This document shows positions 26,551 to 36,722 of a stretch of DNA of 64,000 bases, in pieces. Position 1 is the stretch's first letter, and every line of letters begins with the position of its first letter. The translations under genes and the position numbers were made by a program. Source of the DNA: Mucilaginibacter endophyticus (GTDB lineage Bacteria; Bacteroidota; Bacteroidia; Sphingobacteriales; Sphingobacteriaceae); assembly GCF_003351025.1 (NCBI RefSeq), contig NZ_QPCG01000011.1, positions 1 to 64,000 on the forward strand, read 5' to 3'. Under the pieces are notes generated by a model. It had not been told where the DNA came from. It did not search any database and worked only from the letters and a program-made list of their open reading frames with translations.

Positions 26551-26583
26551 ACGGCAAATTTAGTTTCTAAGAACACCGCAGGC

Positions 26584-26620
26584 GTTAACACCAGCAGCTT
26601 TAGTGTTAACTAGTGTTAAC
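26584..26620. repeat. GTTAAC repeats between redoxin and kinase genes
   Basis: TAGTGTTAAC occurs twice in tandem (26601-26610 and 26611-26620), and GTTAACAC at 26584-26591 is an inverted copy. Ten-base direct repeats are typical of OmpR/PhoB-family binding sites. The OmpR-type regulator at 27998 is the obvious candidate. Confidence 0.55.
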
Positions 26621-28010
26621 AGCTGGCGCAGCTAAGCGCAAAGCCTTACCTTTGTATCGTGAAAAAAAGGTCGCGGCATATTTTTGGCTGGCTGGCGGCG
26701 CAGCGGCGCTGATCCTTATTTGCCAGTGGTACTGGGTATATTACAACTACCGTACGGCCAAAGCAAATTTCTTAGCGACAGCTAATTATGCCCTTCGGCA
26801 AAGTATTGACCGTTACCAGCTGGCACAGAACAAACTGCCCACCTCGCTGGAATATCTTAAACCGAGCCTGACCTTTATGGTGCGAACGCTGCCAAACCAG
26901 GATCCGCTGGCGCTGGATACCCCTGGCAGTAAACGCCGTTTTAGTGCAGAATTTTCGACGGTAGCGATCGATCAGTTACATTTGCCCGAGCTGCGGGCGC
27001 TGGTGGCGCGGTTGCTGTCCCAGCAACAGCACCGACCGCTCCATTTGGATACGCTCGCCAGGATCTTTCGGCAGGAACTGTTAAAGAACAACATCAGAGA
27101 GGAATTCCGTTTAAGGATGGAACACGGAGCGGCTCCTGCAAACGGCGGGATCAACACGCCTGTCAATTTTTACAAAGACCCGGTATTGATCCGGGCTGAA
27201 TTGGTCCACCCGGTCCGTTTCTTATTGCGGCAAAACGCAGGCGCAGCCGGCGTGTCGACCCTGCTGATCGTGCTTTCGGCCTGCAGCATTTTTTATATGG
27301 GACGTGTGATCCGCCGGCAGGAAAAACTGGACGACTTAAAGACCAGTTTTATCAATAATATATCACATGAATTAAAAACGCCGCTCAGCATCCTGCGTAC
27401 CGCCAATGAGGCGCTTAGTAGTTTTGGCGCGGCGGATAACCCGGAATCGCTGCGACGCTACCTGTCCATCAATGCCGGTGTTATCGACAGTATGGACCGC
27501 AATATCGACCGGCTCCTGGAGCTCAACCGCGACAGCCGGCTGCAGCCCCAGTGGCAAGCCATAGACTTGCCGGCGCTGCTCGAAAATCTGATCGGCAGGT
27601 TAGCCGCAGACGACCAGCCGCCTGTCCGAATGGACATTCCGCAAGGTATGGCCGAAGTATTCAGCGATCCTTATATGCTGGAAGTGATTCTGTTAAATCT
27701 CCTTGACAATGCCCTGAAATATGCGGGGCCAGAGGCGCAGATTATTGTCCGCGCTAAGCAGCAGGTCCAAAGCTGGCAACTTGTTGTAAGCGATGACGGG
27801 CCGGGTATCGCAGCTGCATACCTGCCCTATATCTTTGACCGGTTTTATCGCGTGCCCACCGGGAACCTGCATGAAGTGCCCGGTTATGGCATTGGTTTGG
27901 CCCATGTCAAAGACCTGGTAAGGGCATTGAACGGCAGGATCAGCGTGAAAAGTAAATCCGGCCGGGGTACGGAATTTATAATAAATTTTGATATAAGATG
28001 GAGGGGCTAA
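26613..28010 (+). CDS. Sensor histidine kinase
   Basis: A membrane kinase of up to 465 residues. A helix at about residues 24-43 (FWLAGGAAALILICQWYWVY), a periplasmic sensor of about 170 residues, a second helix near 213-235, then HisKA with ISHELKTPLSILR, N box LLDNALKYA, and G boxes DDGPGIA and GYGIGLAHV. The GTG start given is uncertain: it lies inside the operator repeats, and TACCTTTG at 26647-26654 looks like a -7 box downstream of it. A GTG at 26659 is out of frame by a run of seven A. The true start may be near 26660. It overlaps the regulator gene by 13 bases. Confidence 0.85.
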   Translation: MLTAGAAKRKALPLYREKKVAAYFWLAGGAAALILICQWYWVYYNYRTAKANFLATANYALRQSIDRYQLAQNKLPTSLEYLKPSLTFMVRTLPNQDPLALDTPGSKRRFSAEFSTVAIDQLHLPELRALVARLLSQQQHRPLHLDTLARIFRQELLKNNIREEFRLRMEHGAAPANGGINTPVNFYKDPVLIRAELVHPVRFLLRQNAGAAGVSTLLIVLSACSIFYMGRVIRRQEKLDDLKTSFINNISHELKTPLSILRTANEALSSFGAADNPESLRRYLSINAGVIDSMDRNIDRLLELNRDSRLQPQWQAIDLPALLENLIGRLAADDQPPVRMDIPQGMAEVFSDPYMLEVILLNLLDNALKYAGPEAQIIVRAKQQVQSWQLVVSDDGPGIAAAYLPYIFDRFYRVPTGNLHEVPGYGIGLAHVKDLVRALNGRISVKSKSGRGTEFIINFDIRWRG

Positions 28011-28702
28011 AAGTTTTACTTGTCGAAGACGAGCCGACCCTGGCGGCCATCGTGAAGGAATCGCTGGAGAAACGCGGTTTCAGCATCATCCTGGCCGCCA
28101 ATGGCGTGGAAGGCTGGACGCTTTTTCGCTCGGAAAGACCGGACGTCTGCGTCATCGATGTCATGATGCCTCGTAAGGACGGCTTTTCCCTTGTTGGGGA
28201 CATCCGTCTTCTCGATGAACAGGTCCCGCTGATCTTTTTGACTGCCAGGGTACTAACAGAGGATGTCTTGAAGGGATTTGAACTCGGTGCCGACGATTAT
28301 ATCAAAAAGCCGTTCAGCATGGAAGAATTGATCTTACGGCTAAAGGCCATTGCGCGCCGGAAGGTCCTGCCACAAGTTCCCGGGCAAAGCGCGTTGCAGT
28401 TAGGAAGTTTTCGTTTCAATCCCCAAGTCCATGAGTTGAGCAATCGTGAAACTACGCATACTTTATCCCAGCGTGAATCGGAACTATTATTGCTGCTGGT
28501 GCAGCACCGGAACCGTCTGCTTGACCGGCGGCTGGCTTTAATCAAGCTCTGGGGGGAAGATACGGTATTTACGGCGAGGAGCATGGATGTTTACATCAGC
28601 CGGTTGCGTAAGTATTTGCGGGACGAGCCCGGTCTGGAGATCGTCAACAGCCGCGGGCAGGGATATTCGCTTATTGATACAACAAATATCAATCATATTT
28701 AA
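27998..28702 (+). CDS. OmpR/PhoB-family response regulator
   Basis: A 234-residue regulator: receiver with VLLVEDEP, phospho-Asp in VCVIDVMMPRKDGF, Lys in IKKPFSMEEL; C-terminal winged helix LSQRESELLLLL, DVYISRLRKYL and SRGQGYSLI. It overlaps the kinase gene by 13 bases, so the pair is coupled. The tandem TAGTGTTAAC repeats upstream of the kinase are probable binding sites. Confidence 0.93.
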   Translation: MEGLKVLLVEDEPTLAAIVKESLEKRGFSIILAANGVEGWTLFRSERPDVCVIDVMMPRKDGFSLVGDIRLLDEQVPLIFLTARVLTEDVLKGFELGADDYIKKPFSMEELILRLKAIARRKVLPQVPGQSALQLGSFRFNPQVHELSNRETTHTLSQRESELLLLLVQHRNRLLDRRLALIKLWGEDTVFTARSMDVYISRLRKYLRDEPGLEIVNSRGQGYSLIDTTNINHI

Positions 28703-28707
28703 ATACG

Positions 28708-29304
28708 ATGAGAACAGCCATTATTGGATTTGGAAAACTGGGCGAGGCCATCACCCGTAAACTGATCAGGGCGGGGCACACAGTTCTGCTGACCAACAGC
28801 CGCGGTCCGGCTTCTTTACAACAAAAAGCAATACAGCTGGGCGAACTGGCCGTGCCGGCTGAATTGGCGGACGTTGCTGAGGCTGAAGTATTGTTCCTGA
28901 CTGTGCCCTGGTCGACGATTCCTGCGGTCAGCAAGTCGTTGCCGGAGCTGAGCGGTAAGATATTGGTCGACGTCACCAACCAGTTCCTGCCTGATATGCG
29001 ACTGGACGACCTGAAAGGCAAGGCCTCCAGTAGGATCGTGCAAGCGCATTTTCCGGATGTCAGCCTTGTTAAGGCGCTGAACCATTATTTCGAAAAATGG
29101 GTGGATGCGGAACCCGTGGTCGGCCTTGGCCACCGGCTCGCCTTTATTGCCGGCGATGATGAGCAATCCAAATCGGTCGTGGCTGGCTTATTATCCGAAT
29201 TTGGTTTCCAGCCGCTGGATATGGGTGATATTGATACGGGCAGCCTGGCGCAGCAAGCCGGCGGCCCGCTCGCCGGGCTGAATGTGGTCAGCTATCCAGC
29301 CTGA
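28708..29304 (+). CDS. NADP oxidoreductase, coenzyme F420-dependent-like
   Basis: A 198-residue Rossmann protein. It starts TAIIGFGKLGEAITRKLIRAG, then LFLTVPWSTIP, ILVDVTNQFLPD and a C-terminal half rich in Gly and Ala. It belongs to the family named for F420-dependent NADP reductase, but most bacterial members act on other substrates. It lies five bases after the regulator stop and may be in the same operon. Confidence 0.8.
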   Translation: MRTAIIGFGKLGEAITRKLIRAGHTVLLTNSRGPASLQQKAIQLGELAVPAELADVAEAEVLFLTVPWSTIPAVSKSLPELSGKILVDVTNQFLPDMRLDDLKGKASSRIVQAHFPDVSLVKALNHYFEKWVDAEPVVGLGHRLAFIAGDDEQSKSVVAGLLSEFGFQPLDMGDIDTGSLAQQAGGPLAGLNVVSYPA

Positions 29305-29392
29305 AAAATGAAATAGCGGGTGTTGGTCATTTAGCCGTGTCGGTACTGAACGCTACCCGCAGTGTCTTGAATGGGTTTGACAAGCTGATGTT

Positions 29393-29812
29393 TTAAGTAC
29401 GGAAATCCGTCTTCCAGATCTTGAAGACATGCTCAAAGCGGCTGCCGCTGTCCCGCACCAATACGGAGACATCCTCCGTGCGGACAGGGAACTGTTCATC
29501 GATCGCCTGCTGGATACGGTGCAGTACTTCACCGAACCGGTGCTGAAAAACTTCTGCGGTGACCACCACCTTGATCATTGTGTCCTGATAAGTAACAGTT
29601 GCTTCCTGCTGCAGGAGCCGTACCAGCAAGGCGGCGATATCCTGGTGCAACCGTTTAGAGGGAGATACTTTTAAGGCCATCTTCAAATATACCAAATGGT
29701 TGCATTCATTCCAGGCCGGCAGGGCATCTTCGCCGACTTCGAAGCGATGCTCTTTTTGCCCTTCTTCACCGTTATCGCATAATTTTCCATAAAAAGACAA
29801 CCGTCTGGACAT
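29393..29812 (-). CDS. Hypothetical protein
   Basis: A 139-residue soluble protein. The N-terminal half has FYGKLCDNGEEGQKEHRFEV and the C-terminal half alternates charged helices (FGEVLHRIQQAIDEQFPVRTEDVSVL). No family is recognised. It is divergent from the DUF3253 gene, with about 20 bases between them. Confidence 0.5.
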   Translation of the reverse strand: MSRRLSFYGKLCDNGEEGQKEHRFEVGEDALPAWNECNHLVYLKMALKVSPSKRLHQDIAALLVRLLQQEATVTYQDTMIKVVVTAEVFQHRFGEVLHRIQQAIDEQFPVRTEDVSVLVRDSGSRFEHVFKIWKTDFRT

Positions 29813-29831
29813 TGCATTGTTTAGGATAAAG

Positions 29832-30074
29832 ATGCAAAGGAAAGATATTCGTCAAACCATACTCCAAACCGCCGGGGAACGCGGCCCGTTGAAAAGCACT
29901 TGCCCCTCCGAGATCGCCCGCATTTTATTTCCGGAAGACTGGCGAAAACAAATGGAGGCGGTCCGGGATGCTGCTATTAGCTTGCATAAAGAAGCCCGGG
30001 TGGTGTTATCGCAAAAAGGTAAGGCTGTCGATCCCGATCATTTCAAGGGGCCGATCCGGATCAAAATCTGTTGA
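29832..30074 (+). CDS. DUF3253 protein
   Basis: An 80-residue protein from the ATG at 29832. It shows the family pattern: CPSEIARILFPEDWRKQMEAV, then AAISLHKEARVVLSQKGKAV and GPIRIKI. A winged-helix-like fold is predicted for the family, with unknown function. Confidence 0.8.
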   Translation: MQRKDIRQTILQTAGERGPLKSTCPSEIARILFPEDWRKQMEAVRDAAISLHKEARVVLSQKGKAVDPDHFKGPIRIKIC

Positions 30075-30113
30075 GTTGCTAGCGAAAGTATACCTCGTTC
30101 AATAGTACGCGGG

Positions 30114-30200
30114 TCATGGACCTAAATTCCGTGCTAAAAAATTTTCGATGATGCTGTAGAACGCTTCCGGCTGTTCGATCTCCGGCTAATGCCCGCAGCT
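30114..30200 (-). pseudogene. C-terminal scrap of an alpha/beta hydrolase
   Basis: The minus strand reads ESCGH, TAG, PEIEQPEAFYSIIENFLARN and a stop at 30114-30116. GHWP-x-IEQPE is the catalytic-His end of alpha/beta hydrolases, with the Trp codon now TAG. The rest of the gene is missing. Confidence 0.55.
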
Positions 30201-30290
30201 CTCCCGTAGGCAAGGCCGTCATAAAAATCAATCTGTAAGAGCGCTGATTCTTTCCGGCTTCTTGCCCCTACGCGAAATATTTGCCTTAAA

Positions 30291-31532
30291 CTATTTTTTA
30301 CTCAAGCTGTGCCGGATCACCCGGTTCAGGGAGAGCCCCTGAACGATAATGGAAAAGATTACCACGAAATAACAGGCTGACAATATGATATGGCGGTAGT
30401 GACTAGCCGGCAGCGACAGGGCCAGGGCAATGGAGATACCGCCGCGAACACCCGCCCAGGTCAGGATATTGATATTGCTGTAATTGACCTGCAGGGAACG
30501 GCGCAAGAAGATCAAAGGGACAAAGATACTGAACCAGCGCGCGACGAGGATCAAAACGATCGATAAACTCCCTGTGATCCAGTAATTGGTCAGGTAAGGC
30601 AGGTTCACCATCTGCAACCCGATCAGTACGAATAATACGGTATTGAGCATTTCGTCCACGAGGTGCCAGAACTTTTCCAACGCCTCATGCGAGCGTTCGG
30701 AATCATTCAAGTTGATCGAATTATCACCGACGAATAAACCAGCCGAAACTGCCGCCAGCGGAATGGACAGTTCCAGCCAGGCCCCGATTAGGGAAATGCT
30801 CATCACCAGGGAAAGTGATACCAGTACGATGGTCTGGAAGTCGGTGATGGTTTTCATCAGCCGGTGTCCGATCATGCCCAGGATCACGCCCATTGCTATG
30901 CCGCCAAAAACCTCCCGCAGAAACAAAAGTCCCGTTTTGGCCAGGTCGACATTATCCGCCCCGGAACGGATCGCTTCCAGGATCGTAATGAACAGTACCA
31001 GACCAACCCCGTCATTGAACAAGGACTCCCCGGCGATAATGGTCGACAGGTTGACCGGCAGCTTGGAATTTTTGATGATATTGCCCACGGAAACCGGATC
31101 GGTGGGGGAGATCAGTGCCCCGAACAAAAAACAATAAATCAGCGGGATGCGAATATGGAGCCAATCGCCAAGGTAATGAAACAGGAGTCCAAAGATCCCG
31201 GCCGAGAGCAAAACGCTCAGGGTGCTCAGTATGACTACCGGGCGCATTTCCTTTTTCAGTCTTTTCGTATTGGCATTAAAGGAGCCGGCAAAAAGCAGAA
31301 AGCCCAGGAGAATATTCAGGACGATGGTTGAAAAATTGATCTCTTTGGCCACGCTCATCAACCGCTGGCCAATATCCGGATCCAATTGATCGGCAATGAC
31401 AGTCAGGACCGAACCGATGATCGCAATGGTTATAATACCGATCGTACCCGGTAGTTTCACGAACCGGGCGTTAATGTAAGAATAAATGGCACTGACAATT
31501 ACGAGCAGCGCGATTAGTACAAAAAGTTGCAT
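30291..31532 (-). CDS. Na+/H+ antiporter, CPA1 family
   Basis: A 413-residue membrane transporter with about 12 hydrophobic segments. Diagnostic motifs are FLFGALISPTDPVSV near residue 140 and IAGESLFNDGVGLVLF near 165, with the transport Asp in FNDGVG. It should exchange sodium or potassium for protons across the inner membrane. It lacks the long cytosolic tail of some CPA1 members. Confidence 0.92.
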   Translation of the reverse strand: MQLFVLIALLVIVSAIYSYINARFVKLPGTIGIITIAIIGSVLTVIADQLDPDIGQRLMSVAKEINFSTIVLNILLGFLLFAGSFNANTKRLKKEMRPVVILSTLSVLLSAGIFGLLFHYLGDWLHIRIPLIYCFLFGALISPTDPVSVGNIIKNSKLPVNLSTIIAGESLFNDGVGLVLFITILEAIRSGADNVDLAKTGLLFLREVFGGIAMGVILGMIGHRLMKTITDFQTIVLVSLSLVMSISLIGAWLELSIPLAAVSAGLFVGDNSINLNDSERSHEALEKFWHLVDEMLNTVLFVLIGLQMVNLPYLTNYWITGSLSIVLILVARWFSIFVPLIFLRRSLQVNYSNINILTWAGVRGGISIALALSLPASHYRHIILSACYFVVIFSIIVQGLSLNRVIRHSLSKK

Positions 31533-31658
31533 CGTCGAAATACATATAAAAAGCGTGTTCAGCGCTGATTGTTTGTTTCGGTTCAGCCAAAGCGCCAGTT
31601 TATGTTTGATTGGGAATCAAAAATTGTGGTGCCTGTTTTTTATTATTTTAGTTCCTGC

Positions 31659-31850
31659 ATGAAATTTCTTACGGCGACTGTGCTGCTCGGCTTCCTGGTC
31701 CTGTTTTTCAAAACGGATCGGCCGGCTTTTACCAAACATAATCAATTTAATCACTTATACATCGTCATAAACGATTCAACCTACGCGCATTTGTTTGACA
31801 ACCTGAAATTCTCAGACGGTTTCGCCAAAACAAGCGAAGAAAAGCTTCGT
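31659..31850 (+). pseudogene. 5' fragment of an exported protein gene (DUF5829-like)
   Basis: From ATG 31659 the frame gives a signal peptide (LTATVLLGFLVLFF) and NHLYIVINDSTYAHLFDNLK, resembling the start of DUF5829 proteins. Protein-like text ends near 31850, where the antisense lipocalin remnant begins. The boundary looks like a deletion junction joining two truncated genes tail to tail. Confidence 0.45.
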
Positions 31851-32304
31851 CCGGTAGTACGTCCCGCGAAAGCAGCCACAAGTAGCCCATGCTGCTGCCG
31901 GATACCAGCGCGTACCGGTAATCTTCATCAATATCCAGCACATTGTAATCCAGGTAGATCGGCAGGTAATAAGCCTCTTCCAACAGGCCGCGTGTTTCGG
32001 GGCCTTTTAATTTGATAGTGCCGTTGGCTTCTACCGCTTTGTTTTTAACCGGATTAAATGCGCGGGTTCCCACCGGGATCGCGCCGTCGTCATTCCGGGA
32101 ATATTCTTCCGTCAGGTCGCGCAGATCTTTCTTGATCAGATTAGGCAGCCGGGCGACTTCGTGCCAGGTGCCCAGATACCGCTCTTTATTAAACGGATCA
32201 ACGATTGCGCCGGGCGGCACCTATTTCTTAGCCCAAAGCGCATACGCGATGCCCGCAAGTCCTGCAGCTGCCGCAACGTCCATCGATGCTTTTGCTTTTT
32301 TCAT
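31840..32304 (-). pseudogene. Lipocalin (Blc-like) gene with nonsense codon and lost 3' end
   Basis: From ATG 32304 the frame encodes a short membrane helix (VAAAAGLAGIAYALWAKK), TAG at 32221-32223, then PFNKERYLGTWHEVARLP, EEYSRNDDG, and DYNVLDIDEDYRYALV with YLWLLSRD. These are standard bacterial lipocalin motifs, including the GTWxEVARLP core. The stop fits CAG to TAG. After DEAF the sequence departs from the family and runs into the neighbouring remnant. Translation from the GTG after the stop could give a leaderless lipocalin core. Confidence 0.65.
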
Positions 32305-32819
32305 AGGGAATACGCTTTAAATTGCAATGGCCTTTATATCAACGCTCTCCGCGTTCGTAATATCAATGGCGCCCTAACAGGTCACCGTCAAACTAAAACA
32401 AAATCACATAAACTTATTATGTTAAGTGATGACTATTTTGTTGAAATAACATAAATGGCTCACGTTTTTGTCTTTTGGGTTTATCACAAGGATACTTCAA
32501 CGTCCCATGGCTGGTGAAGAAAAGAAAAGAGTATACTGTGCGGTATTCCATATATTTGAATAAGCACTTTAAAGATCGGCGATATAGGAATGAGGGAATC
32601 CTAAGCGGTTAGCCGGTCAAAAAAGATGATACCTACGTTATTCCTTACATCTAACAATCCCGTTCCATTTTCGCGCATCAAGCGCAAGCCATAACCGTTG
32701 AACTTTTACGCTCGCTTATTTTCCATTAATATGTTAGTTTCGAATTAATCGGCATATTTATCCTATTGCTATCTGTCATAGTTTTCCTCTGACAAATGGG
32801 GAACATACTAAAGCATTAT
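32305..32819. other. AT-rich region without a gene
   Basis: No convincing reading frame, hairpin or RNA gene. It separates two decayed genes. Confidence 0.4.
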
Positions 32820-33403
<584 letters not shown>

Positions 33404-33675
33404 GATAATTCGTTTTACAAATGTATCACGATGGTTTATTTTAAAGATGAGCAGGAAGTATTAACATTTAAATGTGGTCGTTTGTGCTCCCAGTATTATA
33501 AAAATTAGCCATGCATCGGCTTTGTTACTTCTCGTGTTTATTTGTTAAAAAATGTTAAAACTATTGCAGGATTTTCAAGAGGTTTTTTTATTTGAACCAT
33601 CAATTTTTAATCCTTAAACAAATTTTTTAGAAGCATTTTTTGAAAGCTATCACTAATCATTTTAGTCGTTGAATT
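33404..33675. other. Intergenic, AT-rich
   Basis: Nothing coding seen. It probably contains the promoter of the ABC-exporter operon downstream. Confidence 0.3.
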
Positions 33676-34530
33676 ATGTTAATTAAATTATCTACAACAC
33701 CATCACGCGTCTTACGCCGGACCACCCTTTTCCTTTTTCTAATTCTTATTTGTTCTATCAGTGATGCGCAGCAGTCTTCCGCTCAGTCAATTTCCGGTTC
33801 AGGGTTTAGTGCCAAACTCGTGAACATCGAAGCGGCGACCAACGAAACATTCCGCTACAGCACGACGTTGCGAAACGGATCTTCCGCAACGCACTTGTAT
33901 GACTTGCAGACCGTGCTTCCTCCGGGTTGGACCATTGCTTTCAAAGCCGAAAGCAGCCAGGTGACTTCGATCAGTATAGATGCAGGCAAATCGCAGGATA
34001 TCGCCGTCGAGATCAATGCTTCACCGGAAGCGAAGCCAGGAAAATATAAAATTCCGATTAATGCCATATCCGGGAAAGATACGATGGCTTTGACACTTGA
34101 AGCAGTGGTCAAGGGTACCTTTGCTTTGACCCTAACCACACCGACAGGCAGGTTAAGTGAGGATGTTACATCCGGAAGCCAAAAGCAGCTTCAACTGGTT
34201 GTCAAAAATTCCGGTACCCTGCCCCTCAACAATATCAGCTTCTCCAATCAGTTGCCGCCCGGCTGGGAAGCCAGTTTCGAACCGGCCAATATCACCGTAC
34301 TGGAGCCGGCGAAATCTCAAGACATAACGTTAACGCTCAAAGTGCCGGATAAGACGCTTGCCGGGGACTATGCCGCTACCATCACCGCATCGAACATCAA
34401 TACAAATTCCCAGGCGGCTTTCAGGCTTAGTGTTAAAACATCGCTACTGGCTGGTTGGCTCGGTATAACCGTCATTCTCGTTGCTATCGGTATCGTTTAT
34501 TACCTTATTCGTAAATATGGCCGAAGATAA
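33676..34530 (+). CDS. NEW3-domain exported membrane protein
   Basis: A 284-residue protein with a signal peptide (TTLFLFLILICSISDA), two tandem Ig-like NEW3 domains (LPPGWTIAFKAESSQVTSIS and QLPPGWEASFEPANITVLEP) and a C-terminal membrane helix (LLAGWLGITVILVAIGIVYYLI). It is anchored with the repeats outside. It precedes ABC ATPase and permease genes closely, so it may be the extracytoplasmic partner of that transporter. Confidence 0.8.
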   Translation: MLIKLSTTPSRVLRRTTLFLFLILICSISDAQQSSAQSISGSGFSAKLVNIEAATNETFRYSTTLRNGSSATHLYDLQTVLPPGWTIAFKAESSQVTSISIDAGKSQDIAVEINASPEAKPGKYKIPINAISGKDTMALTLEAVVKGTFALTLTTPTGRLSEDVTSGSQKQLQLVVKNSGTLPLNNISFSNQLPPGWEASFEPANITVLEPAKSQDITLTLKVPDKTLAGDYAATITASNINTNSQAAFRLSVKTSLLAGWLGITVILVAIGIVYYLIRKYGRR

Positions 34531-34537
34531 TTGTTAT

Positions 34538-35518
34538 ATGCAGATGGAAGTTCCTATCATACAACTAACTGGCCTGACTAAACGTTACGGCAGTCACCTG
34601 GCTGTCGATAATTTAAATTTGCAGGTAAATAAAGGAGAGATCTTCGGCTTGCTCGGGCCTAACGGAGCGGGTAAAACCACCAGTATACTCATGATGCTGG
34701 GCCTCACCGAACCGACCGAAGGATCAGCAATCGTGTGTGGATATAATGCTACAAGTGATCCCATTAAAGTAAAGACGAAAGTCGGTTATATGCCGGATAG
34801 TGTTGGTTTTTATGATCACATGACCGCGTTGGACAACCTGCTGTATATCGGTAGGCTTAATGGCCTGCAAGAGCTCCAGCTTAAGCCTAAAGCAGCTCGG
34901 GTGCTTGAACTTGTCGGGCTGAGCGAGGCGGGGCTTAAAAAAACAGCGACATTTTCCAGGGGCATGAAGCAACGTCTGGGCCTGGCGGAAGTGCTCATCA
35001 AGGACCCGGAGGTGATCATCTTGGATGAACCTACGCTTGGGATCGATCCCACCGGCGTTAAAGAATTTTTAGTGTTGATCAGGAAGCTGAGCCGGGAACA
35101 GGGCCTGACCGTTTTACTATCCTCGCACCATTTGCATCATGTACAGCAGGTCTGTGATCGGGTAGGCATATTTGTAGCAGGGCGGCTTCTGGCCGAAGGA
35201 GACCTGCCCCGGCTCGCCGAGCAATTATTTGGAAAGAACAGCTATGTTACCTCAATTGCCCTCGACGAGTGTTTGCGCCATCCCTGGCCACCGGAACGGG
35301 TGCTGCAGGCCTGGGACGCCATCGATGATATTTCATATCAGGGTGAAACGATAGTATTCAATTGCAACAGTAATATTACGCCGTCCCTGGTACGTTTCTT
35401 AGTTGAAAATGATTGCAACATCATCAGTGTAAATCAAAAGAATTATGGACTTGACGATATTTATGAAAGATATTTTGAAACCCAAACCGGAAAAAGTGAT
35501 TACAAAAAGCCAGCCTGA
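34538..35518 (+). CDS. ABC transporter ATP-binding protein
   Basis: An ABC ATPase of about 326 residues from the ATG at 34538; an upstream ATG at 34517 overlaps the previous stop. Walker A GPNGAGKTTS, signature TFSRGMKQRLGLAEVL, Walker B VIILDEPTLGID, switch His in SSHHLHH. It is of the ABC-2 exporter type (CcmA/GldA-like). The last 56 bases overlap the permease gene. Confidence 0.92.
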   Translation: MQMEVPIIQLTGLTKRYGSHLAVDNLNLQVNKGEIFGLLGPNGAGKTTSILMMLGLTEPTEGSAIVCGYNATSDPIKVKTKVGYMPDSVGFYDHMTALDNLLYIGRLNGLQELQLKPKAARVLELVGLSEAGLKKTATFSRGMKQRLGLAEVLIKDPEVIILDEPTLGIDPTGVKEFLVLIRKLSREQGLTVLLSSHHLHHVQQVCDRVGIFVAGRLLAEGDLPRLAEQLFGKNSYVTSIALDECLRHPWPPERVLQAWDAIDDISYQGETIVFNCNSNITPSLVRFLVENDCNIISVNQKNYGLDDIYERYFETQTGKSDYKKPA

Positions 35519-36467
35519 AAGGGGCGCGTTCGCTGTGATGCTTCGTAAGGAAACAACCGACCATATACGTAGCTGGCGATTCATTGTCCTGGTAGCACTG
35601 ATTGTCCTGACATTTATAGCGGCTATATATACGTCGCTTTCAAACATCAGGCCACCTGGCGCCATGTCCCATAATCCGGAGCAGAATTTTCTTTATCTTA
35701 AGTTGCTGACGGTAACGGATAACACCATTCCTCCTTTTCACATTTTTTTAAGCTTTTTAGCACCCTTGCTGGGTATCGGTTTGGGCTTTGATGCGATCAA
35801 TTCTGAAAAGAACAACGGTACACTTATACGGCTCATGGCCCAGCCGGTCTACCGCGATAACCTTCTGCTCGCGAAATTCAGCAGCGCCCTGCTGATCATA
35901 AGCAGTCTATTTATTGTTCTTGCGTTACTGATGATCGGTGCAGGCCTAATCTTAACGGGCGTAAGGATGGAACCGGACGAGGCACTTCGAATTACAGGTT
36001 TTGTTTTCGTCACAGTCATTTATGTCGCGTTTTGGCTGGCCTTGTCCTTGATGCTTTCCATTGTATTCAAACAAGCTGCCACTTCGGCTATCGCCAGTAT
36101 AGGGCTTTGGCTTTTTTTTACGGTGTTTTACCAGATATTGGTTAGCCTGGCGCTGAAATCGCTGTTGCCGGACCCTGCCCAACTTACCCCGGAGCAGGCG
36201 ATTGCCTATAATGATGTTGTGCTGAACATTCTGCGCATATCTCCAAACCAGCTTTACACGGATGCGGTTACAACACTGCTCATGCCATCTGTTCGGAGTC
36301 TCGGGCCGCTGACGATGGAACAAATGGCGGGTGCAATTCCTTCGCCATTGCCGTTTACCCAGAGCCTGCTGGTGGTGTGGCCACAATTCAGCGGCATGTT
36401 AGCCTCGGTGACCTGTTGTTTTGGTTTGGCTTATTATCTATTCATGCGCCGGGAAATTCGAAGCTAA
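35463..36467 (+). CDS. ABC-2 type permease
   Basis: A permease of about 334 residues with roughly six membrane helices. The N-terminal cytosolic part MLRKETTDHIRSWRF leads into the first helix FIVLVALIVLTFIAAIY. A large outside loop follows, then FLAPLLGIGLGFDAINSEKNNGTL, the typical ABC2 segment. ATG at 35463 is chosen; another at 35445 is possible. Together with the ATPase and NEW3 protein it forms a three-gene export operon with unknown substrate. Confidence 0.88.
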   Translation: MKDILKPKPEKVITKSQPERGAFAVMLRKETTDHIRSWRFIVLVALIVLTFIAAIYTSLSNIRPPGAMSHNPEQNFLYLKLLTVTDNTIPPFHIFLSFLAPLLGIGLGFDAINSEKNNGTLIRLMAQPVYRDNLLLAKFSSALLIISSLFIVLALLMIGAGLILTGVRMEPDEALRITGFVFVTVIYVAFWLALSLMLSIVFKQAATSAIASIGLWLFFTVFYQILVSLALKSLLPDPAQLTPEQAIAYNDVVLNILRISPNQLYTDAVTTLLMPSVRSLGPLTMEQMAGAIPSPLPFTQSLLVVWPQFSGMLASVTCCFGLAYYLFMRREIRS

Positions 36468-36722
36468 CGCCAGGTATTTTCGAGCATAAGCGGATGTGCG
36501 GTGGGTATCAAGTGATGAGGCAAGTCCTTGTTAGCTAAGGTGTTTAAACACATAGACTTATCGGTATATAAGCCGGATAGTATTGACGCCTATTCGTTAC
36601 AAAACCTATAGCGACCTAAAGTGAGAGCAAGCACTCCACTTTAGGTTACTAAGATCCAGTATCAGCCGATCTGGTAATTTGAGAAAAGCAACGCTTGTTT
36701 AACAGGATTGATGGACTTAGGA

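Noticed and set aside
26659-26700. Short GTG frame as the kinase N-terminus
   Set aside because: It is out of frame with the kinase by one base and stops after 17 codons. It would need an eighth A in the A-run.
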